Assembly: GCA_965196985.1 (NCBI GenBank)
Contig: CBDALO010000168.1
Coordinates: 248,001 to 312,000, forward strand
DNA from: 2-12-FULL-35-23 sp965196985
Lineage (GTDB): Bacteria; Pseudomonadota; Gammaproteobacteria; UBA12402
Length of the DNA stretch: 64,000 nucleotides
Direction: 5' to 3'
The notes under the pieces are model-generated. The model worked only from the letters and a program-made list of their open reading frames with translations. It was not told where the DNA came from and did not search any database. Shown here piece by piece: positions 28,998 through 38,429 of the stretch. Position numbers and translations under genes: made by a program. Positions within the stretch are counted from its first letter, which is position 1; every line of letters starts with the position of its first letter.

Positions 28998-29815
28998 GGT
29001 TCTGTCGCAAATTAATGGTTATTTGATATAATACCGACCAAATTTAGCATTGAATAATAATGGAGTTATTATGGCGATTAGTTTTAAAGGAAGACATTTC
29101 CCCAAAGAGATTATTTTAACAGCAGTACGCTGGAAGCTTGCTTACCCATTAAGTTACCGAAATATTGAAGAGCTCATGGAAGAACGTGGTGTTAGCGTTG
29201 ATCACTCTACAGTACAAAAATGGGTGGTTCGCTATGCGCCCCAGCTTGAGCGAGAGTTTCGTAAAAGCAAGCGCAAACTTGCTGATAGTTGGAAGATGGA
29301 TGAGACTTATATTAAGGTCAATGGCAAGCAAGTTTATCTTTATCGTGCAGTTGATAAGTACGGTAACACCGTTGATTTTATGCTGTCAGAGAAGCGTGAT
29401 CGTAAGGCAGTGCTAGCTTTTTTTAATAAAGCGATTGGATCAAGCGGGTTACCCAAAAAGGTTAACATTGATAAAAGTGGTGCAAATACAGCAGCGTTGG
29501 AAAGACTCAATACCTTATTATTTTTATCTGGATTCTGGTTTGCGATGATCGAGGTTAGGCGCATTAAATACCTCAATAATCTGGTCGAACAAGACCATCG
29601 ATCGATAAAGCGTATCACGAAATATACACTGGGTTTTAAAAAGTTCAATTCAGCTAAGGCAACAATAGCTGGTATTGAGTTATGCCATATGCTAAAAAAA
29701 GGGCAGATGCGAGGCAATAGCATGATGCCAGCCTGGCAGCAGTTCTACACGCTCGCAGACTAGTTGCGCCCAAAAATAGGCTACCTCATCTAGGTGTAAA
29801 TTTTTCGACAGAACC
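28998..29815 (+). mobile_element. IS6-family (IS26-like) element
   Basis: 818 bp with terminal repeats GGTTCTGTCGCAAATT at 28998 and the complement ending TTTTTCGACAGAACC at 29815. The flanking 8-mers (GAAACCTA and CTCTTTTT) differ, common for IS6 elements, which move by cointegration and adjacent deletion. The 78 bp to its left contain an open stretch reading PNQYETKRKQYLEKS that may be a coding remnant. Confidence 0.9.
29050..29763 (+). CDS. IS6-family transposase
   Basis: 237 residues, the usual size. An HTH-type N-terminus (YRNIEELMEERGVSVDHSTVQKW) is followed by a DDE core: Asp in WKMDETYIKVNG, Asp in VNIDKSGANTAALE, Glu in NLVEQDHRSIKR. The start ATG at 29050 was kept; the ATG at 29071 (MAISFKGRHFPKE) gives the more typical N-terminus and is preceded by GGAG, so it may be the real start. 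The frame looks intact. Confidence 0.9.
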   Translation: MNNNGVIMAISFKGRHFPKEIILTAVRWKLAYPLSYRNIEELMEERGVSVDHSTVQKWVVRYAPQLEREFRKSKRKLADSWKMDETYIKVNGKQVYLYRAVDKYGNTVDFMLSEKRDRKAVLAFFNKAIGSSGLPKKVNIDKSGANTAALERLNTLLFLSGFWFAMIEVRRIKYLNNLVEQDHRSIKRITKYTLGFKKFNSAKATIAGIELCHMLKKGQMRGNSMMPAWQQFYTLAD

Positions 29816-29819
29816 CTCT

Positions 29820-30007
29820 TTTTTTATCTACCAAAAATCAGCCAGGGGTTAATTTGCGTCACTAAAATGGACTTTAGTGGTCAGACAGAGTATTTCCGCT
29901 TTACGTTATCTGGAGAAAATAATTCCGAAGAGTTTTTATCAAAAGCTGCCGATGAAGAGTTTACACTCAATAAAGTTGTAACCCCAAAATCAGATACCGA
30001 ACACTAA
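29820..30007 (+). pseudogene. 3' remnant of an unknown gene cut by IS6
   Basis: An open frame with no start runs out of the IS6 right end: LPKISQGLICVTKMDFSG, then QTEYFRFTLSGENNSEE, ending KSDTEH and a stop at 30007. Its composition looks protein-like, and a strong terminator follows 45 bp later, which supports its being the end of a real gene. The product is not recognised. Confidence 0.45.
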
Positions 30008-30052
30008 AGCTACCTGTGACACTACTTTTATATATGCGCTCTTTTAAGACGC

Positions 30053-30087
30053 AATACCCGTGATAATTTGTGGTTATCACGGGTATT
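30053..30087 (+). terminator. Strong hairpin terminator-like structure
   Basis: A perfect 14-bp stem, AATACCCGTGATAA and TTATCACGGGTATT, with a 7-nt loop. It separates the broken gene from the ankyrin gene. It lacks a long U-run. Confidence 0.6.
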
Positions 30088-30219
30088 TACCGCTACTTTA
30101 AGGCAATGCCATCGGTATATTCTGTAGTAGCCTGAATAATAACTAAATAATCTGTTAATTTTTATCCTTTATTATATTCGAATATCTACTTTAGAAAATA
30201 ATTTTATATATTAAACCAC

Positions 30220-32928
30220 ATGCCTAGTTATCACTTAAGAAGTTCGCGCAACGATGAAGCAATAAGCACATTACGCAAGCAAATATTATTACAACAGATT
30301 ACTGATGAACAGATAGTTAGCCACTTTCAAAATAATGCACTTGAAGCAAGTTTGTTTTTACAAGAAAGCGTGTATGTTTTTGTGCACAGGATGAAAAAAA
30401 CTCCCAGTCTTGATCAAACCCTCATCATACTAATAAATAACAAACATTTCCTAGTGAAGGAGAAGGACACACCACATTTATGGCTTGATGAAAAAGAAAG
30501 GTGGACTTTTTTAACCTCTCTCGCAAAATATGGTAACGGTCAAATCATTAACATTGCATTGCAAAAATTAGACACCGCCTTTGGCGGCAAGAACACTGAC
30601 GGCTTTCGCGCGTTTCTGACTCATAAAGATAAAGATCAGTTCTCCCCCTTGAATACTGCTTCGAAAGAAGGTCACCTCAAGGTGGTGAAAGACTTAATCG
30701 CGGCGGCCGACACCGCCTTTGGCGGCAAGAACACTGACGGCTTTCGCGCGTTTCTGACTCAACCGAATAAAGATCAGTTCTCCCCCTTGAATTCTGCTGC
30801 TTGTGCGGGTCACCTCGAGGTGGTGAAAGACTTAATCGCGGCGGCCGACACCGCCTTTGGCGGCAAGAACACTGACGGCTTTCGCGCGTTTCTGACTCAT
30901 AAAGATAAAGATCAGTTCTCCCCCTTGAATACTGCTTCGAAAGAAGGTCACCTCAAGGTGGTGAAAGACTTAATCGCGGCGGCCGACACCGCCTTTGGCG
31001 GCAAGAACAGTGACGGCTTTCGCGCGTTTCTGACTCAACCGAATAAAGATCAGTTCTCCCCCTTGAATTCTGCTGCTTGTGCGGGTCACCTCGAGGTGGT
31101 GAAAGACTTAATCGCGGCGGCCGACACCGCCTTTGGCGGCAAGAACACTGACGGCTTTCGCGCGTTTCTGACTCATAAAGATAAAGATCAGTTCTCCCCC
31201 TTGAATACTGCTTCGAAAGAAGGTCACCTCGAGGTGGTGAAAGACTTAATCGCGGCGGCCGACACCGCCTTTGGCGGCAAGAACACTGACGGCTTTCGCG
31301 CGTTTCTGACTCAACCGAATAAAGATCAGTTCTCCCCCTTGAATTCTGCTGCTTGTGCGGGTCACCTCGATGTGGTGAAAGACTTAATCGCGGCGGCCGA
31401 CACCGCCTTTGGCGGCAAGAACACTGACGGCTTTCGCGCGTTTCTGACTCAACCGAATAAAGGTCAGTTCTCCCCCTTGAATTCTGCTGCTTGTGCGGGT
31501 CACCTCGAGGTGGTGAAAGATTTAATCGCGGCGGCCGACACCGCCTTTGGCGGCAAGAACACTGACGGCTTTCGCGCGTTTCTGACTCATAAAGATAAAG
31601 ATCAGTTCTCCCCCTTGAATTCTGCTGCTTGTGCGGGTCACCTCGAGGTGGTGAAAGACTTAATCGCGGCGGCCGACACCGCCTTTGGCGGCAAGAACAC
31701 TGACGGCTTTCGCGCGTTTCTGACTCATAAAGATAAAGATCAGTTCTCCCCCTTGAATACTGCTTCGAAAGAAGGTCACCTCGAGGTGGTGAAAGACTTA
31801 ATCGCGGCGGCCGACACCGCCTTTGGCGGCAAGAACACTGACGGCTTTCGCGCGTTTCTGACTCATAAAGATAAAGATCAGTTCTCCCCCTTGAATACTG
31901 CTTCGAAAGAAGGTCACCTCGAGGTGGTGAAAGACTTAATCGCGGCGGCCGACACCGCCTTTGGCGGCAAGAACACTGACGGCTTTCGCGCGTTTCTGAC
32001 TCAACCGAATAAAGATCAGTTCTCCCCCTTGAATACTGCTTCGAAAGAAGGTCAACTCAGGGTGGTGAAAGACTTAATCGCGGCGGCCGACACCGCCTTT
32101 GGCGGCAAGAACACTGACGGCTTTCGCGCGTTTCTGACTCAACCGAATAAAGATCAGTTCTCCCCCTTGAATTCTGCTGCTTGTGCGGGTCACCTCGAGG
32201 TGGTGAAAGACTTAATCGCGGCGGCCGACACCGCCTTTGGCGGCAAGAACACTGACGGCTTTCGCGCGTTTCTGACTCATAAAGATAAAGATCAGTTCTC
32301 CCCCTTGAATTCTGCTGCTTGTGCGGGTCACCTCGAGGTGGTGAAAGACTTAATCGCGGCGGCCGACACCGCCTTTGGCGGCAAGAACACTGACGGCTTT
32401 CGCGCGTTTCTGACTCAACCGAATAAAGATCAGTTCTCCCCCTTGAATACTGCTTCGAAAGAAGGTCACCTCGAGGTGGTGAAAGACTTAATCGCGGCGG
32501 CCGACACCGCCTTTGGCGGCAAGGACAGCTCTCAATTTAATGCTTTTTTAGAACAAATAAATAATCATGGCTTTACTCCATTAAATGCTGCAGCAACTTC
32601 AGCTAAGCAAAGAAGAAATACTACTACTTTGTTTTCTAGTATTTGCACCATTCTTTTATCGAAAGGCGCAGATCCAGATAAAAAAAATAAACGTGGTTTT
32701 TCTGCACGACAAAACTGGCGAGCCTTTTCATGGCCTGATCAATCTAGGCAACCATTGATAAACAATCAATACACCAATCCTAATAACAGAGTGTTAAAAT
32801 TAAATAGTGGCGCCCACCAATCAAACAACAGCTCAACTTTTTTCAAGCGTGGTCATACAAACACTAACTATGGAAATAGATGCTCAACAGGTAGGCAAAA
32901 CTATGTGCGATACACAAAAAATAGTTAA
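30220..32928 (+). CDS. Ankyrin-type repeat protein, full-length, fourteen near-identical 46-residue repeats
   Basis: 902 residues. Residues 1-117 are a unique helical N-terminal domain. Then come fourteen 46-residue repeats, each with an ankyrin-like core (FSPLNTASKEGHLEVVKDLIAAA) and an unusual insertion (DTAFGGKNTDGFRAFLT). A fifteenth, divergent repeat (GKDSSQFNAFLEQINNHGFTPLNAA) and an ankyrin-like CTILLSKGADPDKKNKRG follow, with an Asn/Ser-rich tail. No signal peptide or membrane segment. Ankyrin proteins of intracellular bacteria are often secreted host-interaction effectors, but here that is inference. The AT-rich upstream DNA fits a promoter; I see no clear ribosome-binding site before ATG 30220. 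5'-truncated copies lie at 10682-11434 and 11444-12902. Confidence 0.85.
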   Translation: MPSYHLRSSRNDEAISTLRKQILLQQITDEQIVSHFQNNALEASLFLQESVYVFVHRMKKTPSLDQTLIILINNKHFLVKEKDTPHLWLDEKERWTFLTSLAKYGNGQIINIALQKLDTAFGGKNTDGFRAFLTHKDKDQFSPLNTASKEGHLKVVKDLIAAADTAFGGKNTDGFRAFLTQPNKDQFSPLNSAACAGHLEVVKDLIAAADTAFGGKNTDGFRAFLTHKDKDQFSPLNTASKEGHLKVVKDLIAAADTAFGGKNSDGFRAFLTQPNKDQFSPLNSAACAGHLEVVKDLIAAADTAFGGKNTDGFRAFLTHKDKDQFSPLNTASKEGHLEVVKDLIAAADTAFGGKNTDGFRAFLTQPNKDQFSPLNSAACAGHLDVVKDLIAAADTAFGGKNTDGFRAFLTQPNKGQFSPLNSAACAGHLEVVKDLIAAADTAFGGKNTDGFRAFLTHKDKDQFSPLNSAACAGHLEVVKDLIAAADTAFGGKNTDGFRAFLTHKDKDQFSPLNTASKEGHLEVVKDLIAAADTAFGGKNTDGFRAFLTHKDKDQFSPLNTASKEGHLEVVKDLIAAADTAFGGKNTDGFRAFLTQPNKDQFSPLNTASKEGQLRVVKDLIAAADTAFGGKNTDGFRAFLTQPNKDQFSPLNSAACAGHLEVVKDLIAAADTAFGGKNTDGFRAFLTHKDKDQFSPLNSAACAGHLEVVKDLIAAADTAFGGKNTDGFRAFLTQPNKDQFSPLNTASKEGHLEVVKDLIAAADTAFGGKDSSQFNAFLEQINNHGFTPLNAAATSAKQRRNTTTLFSSICTILLSKGADPDKKNKRGFSARQNWRAFSWPDQSRQPLINNQYTNPNNRVLKLNSGAHQSNNSSTFFKRGHTNTNYGNRCSTGRQNYVRYTKNS
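30571..32502 (+). repeat. Fourteen 138-bp tandem repeats
   Basis: Exactly 14 x 138 bp with no indels, starting GACACCGCCTTTGGCGGC. Two switchable cassettes occur per unit (HKDKD or QPNKD; NTASKEG or NSAACAG) plus rare point changes (for example GKNSDG in unit 4, QPNKG in unit 7, GQLRVV in unit 11). Each unit carries the palindrome CACCTCGAGGTG or a one-base variant, and the hairpin CCGCCTTTGGCGG. Confidence 0.97.
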
Positions 32929-33151
32929 GACCCTATAAGGTTCCTTATAGGGTTAAACAAATCAGTAGTGTTATTTGTATCAATAATGTAAAGTATTTTC
33001 TCTTTTTGCTCATAGAAGATTTAGCCGTTAAGGATAGTAAGGATGCTAGTGCGCCATCCTTTCTGTAAATTCCATTGACTTGCTGAAAATAAGCAGGCGA
33101 CTCAGTCAGATTAGAAATTCCTTTTAAGGTAAACTTAACCAAAAAAGAGGA

Positions 33152-34318
33152 ATGACAATGAGCTGCTATAAAAATGAGAACTTAATCGAAGAAGCCATAC
33201 ATGTTTTAGCGATGGAGGGGTTTGAAGCTTTACCTAAGCTTGTCTCCAGGTTGATGAATGAGGCTATGTTAATAGAAAGGGAGCGCCATTTAAATGCCAG
33301 TCCTTATGAGCGAACTGGCGATAGAAACGGATATGCGAACGGCTTTAAACCAAGGTTAATTAACACAGGTCAAGGTCAGCTTGAGCTACAGATACCGCAG
33401 GTTAGAGACTCCAATGAAGCCTTCTATCCATCAGTCTTAGAGCGAGGTGTACGCTCTGATAGAGCACTTAAGCTGGCTGTCGCTGAAATGTATGTGCATG
33501 GGGTTTTCACGCGCAAAGTTGAAAAGGTGCTAAAGCAACTCTGTGGAACAGATATTTCAAGCACAGAGGTAAGCCGTTGCGCTAAATTGTTGGATGAAGA
33601 TTTAAAGAAATGGCGAAATAAGCCGTTAGGAAAGATAAAATATCTTTGGCTAGATGCACGTTATGAGAAGGTGCGCACTAGCGGCACAGTACAAGACTGT
33701 GCGGTATTGATAGCCTATGGCTTTGATGAATCAACCGGCAAGAGAACAGTGCTAGGTGTTTCTGTTGCGTTATCAGAGGCTGAGGTACATTGGCGTGATT
33801 TTCTTCAGCAGTTGGTTGAGCGAGGTATACATGGTATTGAGTTGATTACTAGCGACGCTCATACTGGCCTAAAAGCCGCTAGAAGAGCTGTGTTCCCCAG
33901 TGTTCCTTGGCAACGCTGCCAATTTCATTTGCAGCAAAATGCTCAGGCTCACATACCAAAGCGCTCAATGAAGGAACCAGTAGCTGAGGAGATTACAGCT
34001 ATATTTAATGCCTCAAACATTCATGAGTCGGAAAGACTATTGGCTATGGCGGTAGATAAATATCAGCAAACAGCACCAGAGCTTTCTTCTTGGTTGGAAG
34101 TGAATATACCGGAGGGCTTAGTAGTGATGAACTTTGACAGGCCGCATCAAAAAAGATTAAGAACCAGTAACATAGCTGAGCGCGTAAACAGAGAGGTAAA
34201 AAGAAGGACGCATACAGTTGGAATTTTCCCTAATACTGAATCGTGCCTAAGGCTCGTATCACCTGTTTTAGTGGAAATTGATGACCAGTGGAGCGGATCA
34301 CCTAGATACTTAAGTTGA
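33152..34318 (+). CDS. IS256-family (mutator-type) transposase
   Basis: 388 residues, intact, same DDE motifs as the copy at 13126 (YLWLDARYE, LITSDAHTG, NIAERVNRE). It has two private changes, VFTRKVEK for VSTRKVEK and SPVLVE for SAVLVE, so it is a drifted sibling. The nested IS4-like insertion lies downstream of the stop and leaves the gene whole, but removes about 2.9 kb of spacing from the right end, which may impair transposition. Confidence 0.93.
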   Translation: MTMSCYKNENLIEEAIHVLAMEGFEALPKLVSRLMNEAMLIERERHLNASPYERTGDRNGYANGFKPRLINTGQGQLELQIPQVRDSNEAFYPSVLERGVRSDRALKLAVAEMYVHGVFTRKVEKVLKQLCGTDISSTEVSRCAKLLDEDLKKWRNKPLGKIKYLWLDARYEKVRTSGTVQDCAVLIAYGFDESTGKRTVLGVSVALSEAEVHWRDFLQQLVERGIHGIELITSDAHTGLKAARRAVFPSVPWQRCQFHLQQNAQAHIPKRSMKEPVAEEITAIFNASNIHESERLLAMAVDKYQQTAPELSSWLEVNIPEGLVVMNFDRPHQKRLRTSNIAERVNREVKRRTHTVGIFPNTESCLRLVSPVLVEIDDQWSGSPRYLS

Positions 34319-34893
34319 AGTGAATAATAAGGCTTCATAGGGTTTTAGGATAGATCATTCTTGTTCTTATTACTGAGAACTACCCAAAATTGTTATCTCC
34401 CTACCTGAACTGAATTCGATAATTCTTTTTGTTCTTCTTGAGAAACACTATTTTCTTTAAAAAATTGCTCTACTAAGTGATACGTTAGAAGTTTTCTAAT
34501 ACCCTTCGCAATAAAGTGTCGTGTCACCTTGCCCTTACCATCTCCTAATTTAGCTAGCATAATTGCGTAATCGTCATAAGCTTTTTCCTTACCTATCTCA
34601 TACAAATATGAGGCCACATAAAAACATACAGCCAGTAGATTTTGTATCCCTTTAAAATTTTTTATCTGCATATTTTCCCAGCCTAGTCCTTCCTTGAGAA
34701 ATTTAAAAACATATTCAATTTTCGCACGAGATAGATAGGCTATGTATACCTCATACGCCTCATCAAAAGTCGTTACTTTTTTATTAGTTAATAGCAGCAT
34801 GTCATTCTTAAAAATTCTCCTACCATCTCTGCCTGTAATTTGGATTTTAATTGCATTGAAGTTCTCAAACTCTCCAAAATAAATAGTTATTTT

Positions 34894-36280
34894 GGGTGCT
34901 GCCTCTATATAATGTAGGCTATATTACTGCTGGCACGCCAAAATCATTAACCTTCTCCCAAAACTGATCCCATCTTCCTTTAGTCTTTACTAGTGTTCTC
35001 AAGCATAAAACAATTTTCATTCCCTTGTCTTTCCAGCGCATTCCTGATCCGCCTAATCTTTGTTTAACAATTGTTTTACATGCTGCTTCAGTGACGCCAG
35101 AGCCAATTGGTGCATTCTGCTTAATCAAATTATGATACGACATTCGCTTTTCTTTAATATTATTTTCAAAATACGTAATTGTTCCTTCTAGCTTTTCTCT
35201 AAGCGATTTATTCAGTTTTTTATTTACATGCTCTTTAAGCTCAGCAAGTATTCTACCTGCCGCACCTTTCTTGTGCTTTAAATCATGACATCGCTCTTCG
35301 AGCCAAACATCACGCTCATCTCTTTCAGATTTTTTGGTAAATATTGCCCTTGATGCTTCGCCGAGATATTCAGTTGCATGCCAAAAATCTAAAATTTGCG
35401 TATCAGTATGTTTTTTTAGAAATGGCCAATTATTTTTTGCTCCATCAGCAACGCCAATTGTTTTAGCATCAGGGTAATATTTTTTTTTCAGCTTTATTTC
35501 CTTTTCAAGCCTATTAAAGAATTCATCTTTTCCATATTCTGGTGATGCTGCAACGTAGGTTGTGTGCAGGCGTTCACCATGCTTACCATACATGGAAATA
35601 GTTCCAACCATGCTCTCTCTATAACCATCATCAACGGTGAGGACATATGCACCATCTAAGCTAATGCTTAGCATCTCAACGCCTGCATCAAGCTTTGGCT
35701 CTTCATATTCCCACTCAGCCTCTTTGGCTTGTGCAATACCGCCAACAAAATCAGTTGCCCGTTGCAAGTATGAATGTGAGATTTTACGGTTATGATTGAC
35801 CTTGAGATCATCAATAACACTAGGAGCAGGTAAGTTTGAGTATTTATGTGAGATTATTTTTGCAAATCGCGGTGTTGATCCTTGGATAATTCTAGCCTTA
35901 TCTTCTAAAGGACAAAAGATCTTACCGCCTTTAGAGGTTTGATAAACATAACGCTTAACTCGAGCAACTCCATAAGGCGTTTGGTAATTTGCTTCATCTC
36001 TACTTCGTGCTGTTAGCTTTATTTTTCCAACATGGATAGGAGAGCCATCTGCATCAAACTTACTTAAAGCTTTTTCAGTGGCTAATGTTCCAACCTCATT
36101 AAGCCCATCAAGAATTGCGTCCTCACATTCAAGCATGGATCCTTTTAGTGGAAGCTTGAGTTCAATAGTTAATTCATTATTTTCATCAGAGATAATTCTA
36201 GCTGACATCCAAACACCATCCTTCATCATGTTAAAGTGTATATTATGCTATATATTCTACATTATATAAAGGCAGCACCC
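34894..36280 (-). mobile_element. ISKra4-family element, copy 2
   Basis: 1387 bp, the same length as copy 1, with GGGTGCTGCC ends and an exact 8-bp duplication GTTATTTT (34886-34893 and 36281-36288). Confidence 0.93.
34919..36229 (-). CDS. ISKra4-family transposase
   Basis: 436 residues, intact. It differs from the copy at 8437-9747 at a few positions (MYGKHG for MYDKHG, EASRAIF for EASKAVF, EHVNKKLNK for EHLNKNLNK). The catalytic motifs SLDGAYV, VADGAKNNW and GSGVTEAACK are conserved. Confidence 0.88.
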   Translation of the reverse strand: MMKDGVWMSARIISDENNELTIELKLPLKGSMLECEDAILDGLNEVGTLATEKALSKFDADGSPIHVGKIKLTARSRDEANYQTPYGVARVKRYVYQTSKGGKIFCPLEDKARIIQGSTPRFAKIISHKYSNLPAPSVIDDLKVNHNRKISHSYLQRATDFVGGIAQAKEAEWEYEEPKLDAGVEMLSISLDGAYVLTVDDGYRESMVGTISMYGKHGERLHTTYVAASPEYGKDEFFNRLEKEIKLKKKYYPDAKTIGVADGAKNNWPFLKKHTDTQILDFWHATEYLGEASRAIFTKKSERDERDVWLEERCHDLKHKKGAAGRILAELKEHVNKKLNKSLREKLEGTITYFENNIKEKRMSYHNLIKQNAPIGSGVTEAACKTIVKQRLGGSGMRWKDKGMKIVLCLRTLVKTKGRWDQFWEKVNDFGVPAVI

Positions 36281-37466
36281 GTTATTTTTCCGTCTTGTAC
36301 GCAATTCTTTCCAACTGTTAACTTTTGGAATTGCTTTTCGCCTTGAGCATCAAAATCAGCGTTAATCAGCTTAAGCTTTTTACCATCATCACCTCTACCT
36401 TCTATTGTTCTTGTTATTTTTGAGCGAATAATAAAGTCTTGATCTAGGTTTGTATCAATTAGTGAGAGATAGTCATTATCATCAAACTCTCTATCTAGAA
36501 TATGGGTAATGGTTGCATCTTCATTCTTTGATTTTAGGCAGATTCCTATTTTTTCTATTTCACGAATAGACAGCAGCTTTTTATTAAAGTAATCACCAGA
36601 TTCATAAAGACTCTTGGCCTCTTTATCTCCCTCAAATGGCTTTCCAGCCTCTATTTTCTTAATATGCTCAGCTTTTAAAAACTTAGGGTCTTTATTGCTG
36701 TAGCTTACATGCGATAGTAGATGCACAGCCTTATCACCAGGTACTAATGCAACTGCGTTATGCGTGCTGTAACCATTGATAATATCCCCGTCCAGACTCC
36801 TTACTTTACCTAGATTTTCAGTTTGCTTGCTATGTGGCTTTCTAATATCAGAAGGATCATGAAGAACATCAATTTTACTGGCGTGTGAAAGTTTTTCACA
36901 GCTCTGTTCTAGCAATACATCATTTGTTTTTATTGGATCTAAATCGGTGCTTTTATTTTCACCGGTAAGTGTGCGAATCATCTTTTTATACTCATTGTTA
37001 TCTTTTGATGAACTGAACAACTTACAACTACCTTCAGTTAATAGCTTTCCTACAATCGTCGATAGATTTTTTTAAAACAACTTTCCCAGTTAATTTTGAA
37101 AAAAGAGGGGCAGCGTAATCGGCGAAGTTTAACATTTATACTCATCTCGTTAGTCTTGTTAAAAAGACAAAGCATAGTCATTTTTACACAATATTTCAGC
37201 ATTATTTTGCTGATTTAAATTTTGGGTAGTTTTCAGCTTATTAACGAGATATAATTGCTATTACCTAAAAGTTAATAATTTATTTTGAGAGGAGAAAAAT
37301 TTGAGGTATAAATAATTTTTTAGATTGATTAGCATAATTAATTTAAGATATTATGCGATGAGACAGGTACAATAGAGTGCCATTTAGAATTTTAAAGGTT
37401 TTTCTAAGTACTGAAGTTGGTTTTTACAGACAAAATAACGCTCTATCGTAAGGATACTCGAAGATT

Positions 37467-38429
37467 GTGAAGCCGCTTACGGATCTTAAAGCCATTTTAC
37501 ACTCAAAACGCGCAAATATTTACTACCTAGAAAAATGCAGGGTAATGCAAAAAGATGGACGTGTTCTTTATCTTACCGAAGCTAAGCAAGAAAATCAGTA
37601 TTGGAATATTCCTATCGCGAATACAACAGTTATTCTACTTGGTGTAGGGACATCTATTACGCAGGCAGCGGTGAAAATGTTGGCATCAGCAGGTGTTTTA
37701 ATTGGCTTTTGCGGTGCTGGAGCAACACCATTATTTATGGGGTCAGAAATTGAGTGGATGACACCACAAAGTGAGTATAGACCCACTGAGTATTTACAAG
37801 GGTGGCTATCGTTCTGGTTTGATGATGTGAAGCGATTAAAAGCTGCTAAACTTTTTCAGCAAGCACGTATAGCGTATTTAAAAAAGGTTTGGTCAAAAGA
37901 TCGTGACCTAAAAGAGGCTGGCTTTGATATTTCTCATGCTGATATCGAGTCCGCGTTACACCGTTTTAACGAAGCTACAACCAGTGCGTTAAAATCTTCT
38001 GATTTATTACTAACTGAAGCTCAGCTAACTAAAATGCTTTATAAGTATGCGGCAGGAAAAGTAGGTTTGTCTTCTTTTTCCCGCGAACATAATGCATCTG
38101 ACCAGGCAAATGCATTTTTAAATCATGGTAATTATTTAGCTTATGGCTTATCTGCAACCACCCTTTGGGTACTAGGGATTCCTCATGGGTTCGCAGTTAT
38201 GCACGTCAAAACTAGGCGTGGTGCTTTGGTTTTTGATGTTGCTGATTTGATTAAAGATGCGATTGTACTTCCATTAGCCTTTATTTGCGCTAAGGAGCGC
38301 ACGACCGATCAGGAATTTCGTCAGCAGTGCCTACAAGTCTTTACCGGTCACAAAGCATTGGATTTTATGTTTGAGCAAGTAAAAGCAGTAGCATTACAGA
38401 GCAAGACTTTTGATGGTGATAACAGATGA
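37467..38429 (+). CDS. cas1: Cas1, type I-F (copy 2, altered motif)
   Basis: 320 residues, identical to the copy at 14570 except that the glycine after the catalytic-type His is Val (MHVKTRR instead of MHGKTRR). In I-F Cas1 the HGKTRRG motif carries a metal-binding His, so this change may impair integrase activity; that is inference. Same GTG start, same IS256-derived upstream region, and the same 4-bp overlap with the following cas3 fragment. It is part of the duplicated ankyrin-IS256-cas1-cas3 block and has no csy genes or array after it. Confidence 0.93.
   Translation: MKPLTDLKAILHSKRANIYYLEKCRVMQKDGRVLYLTEAKQENQYWNIPIANTTVILLGVGTSITQAAVKMLASAGVLIGFCGAGATPLFMGSEIEWMTPQSEYRPTEYLQGWLSFWFDDVKRLKAAKLFQQARIAYLKKVWSKDRDLKEAGFDISHADIESALHRFNEATTSALKSSDLLLTEAQLTKMLYKYAAGKVGLSSFSREHNASDQANAFLNHGNYLAYGLSATTLWVLGIPHGFAVMHVKTRRGALVFDVADLIKDAIVLPLAFICAKERTTDQEFRQQCLQVFTGHKALDFMFEQVKAVALQSKTFDGDNR

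Larger units (their letters stand above)
34393..37020 (-). pseudogene. IS4-like transposase, split by ISKra4-family element
   Basis: Parts 37020-36281 and 34885-34393 join at the GTTATTTT duplication into 410 residues. DDE-type motifs: VLHDPSDIRKP (first Asp), HILDREFDDNDY (second Asp), and YLSRAKIEYVFKFLKEGLGWE (the Y-R-E type motif of the IS4 superfamily). As it stands it is broken. Confidence 0.85.
34373..37236 (-). mobile_element. IS4-like element, copy 1, interrupted by ISKra4-family element
   Basis: Ends CTGAGAACTACCCAAAATT and the complement AATTTTGGGTAGTTTTCAG. An exact 7-bp duplication CTTATTA lies at 34366-34372 and 37237-37243. Net length is about 1469 bp. It sits in the noncoding end of IS256 copy 3. 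Confidence 0.9.
33045..37447 (+). mobile_element. IS256-family element, copy 3, with nested insertions
   Basis: Same site and same 8-bp duplication GTAAGGAT (33037-33044 and 37448-37455) as copy 2, so the surrounding DNA was duplicated after this insertion. An IS4-like element at 34373-37236 sits in its noncoding end, and that element itself holds an ISKra4-family copy: three levels of nesting. Confidence 0.93.
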
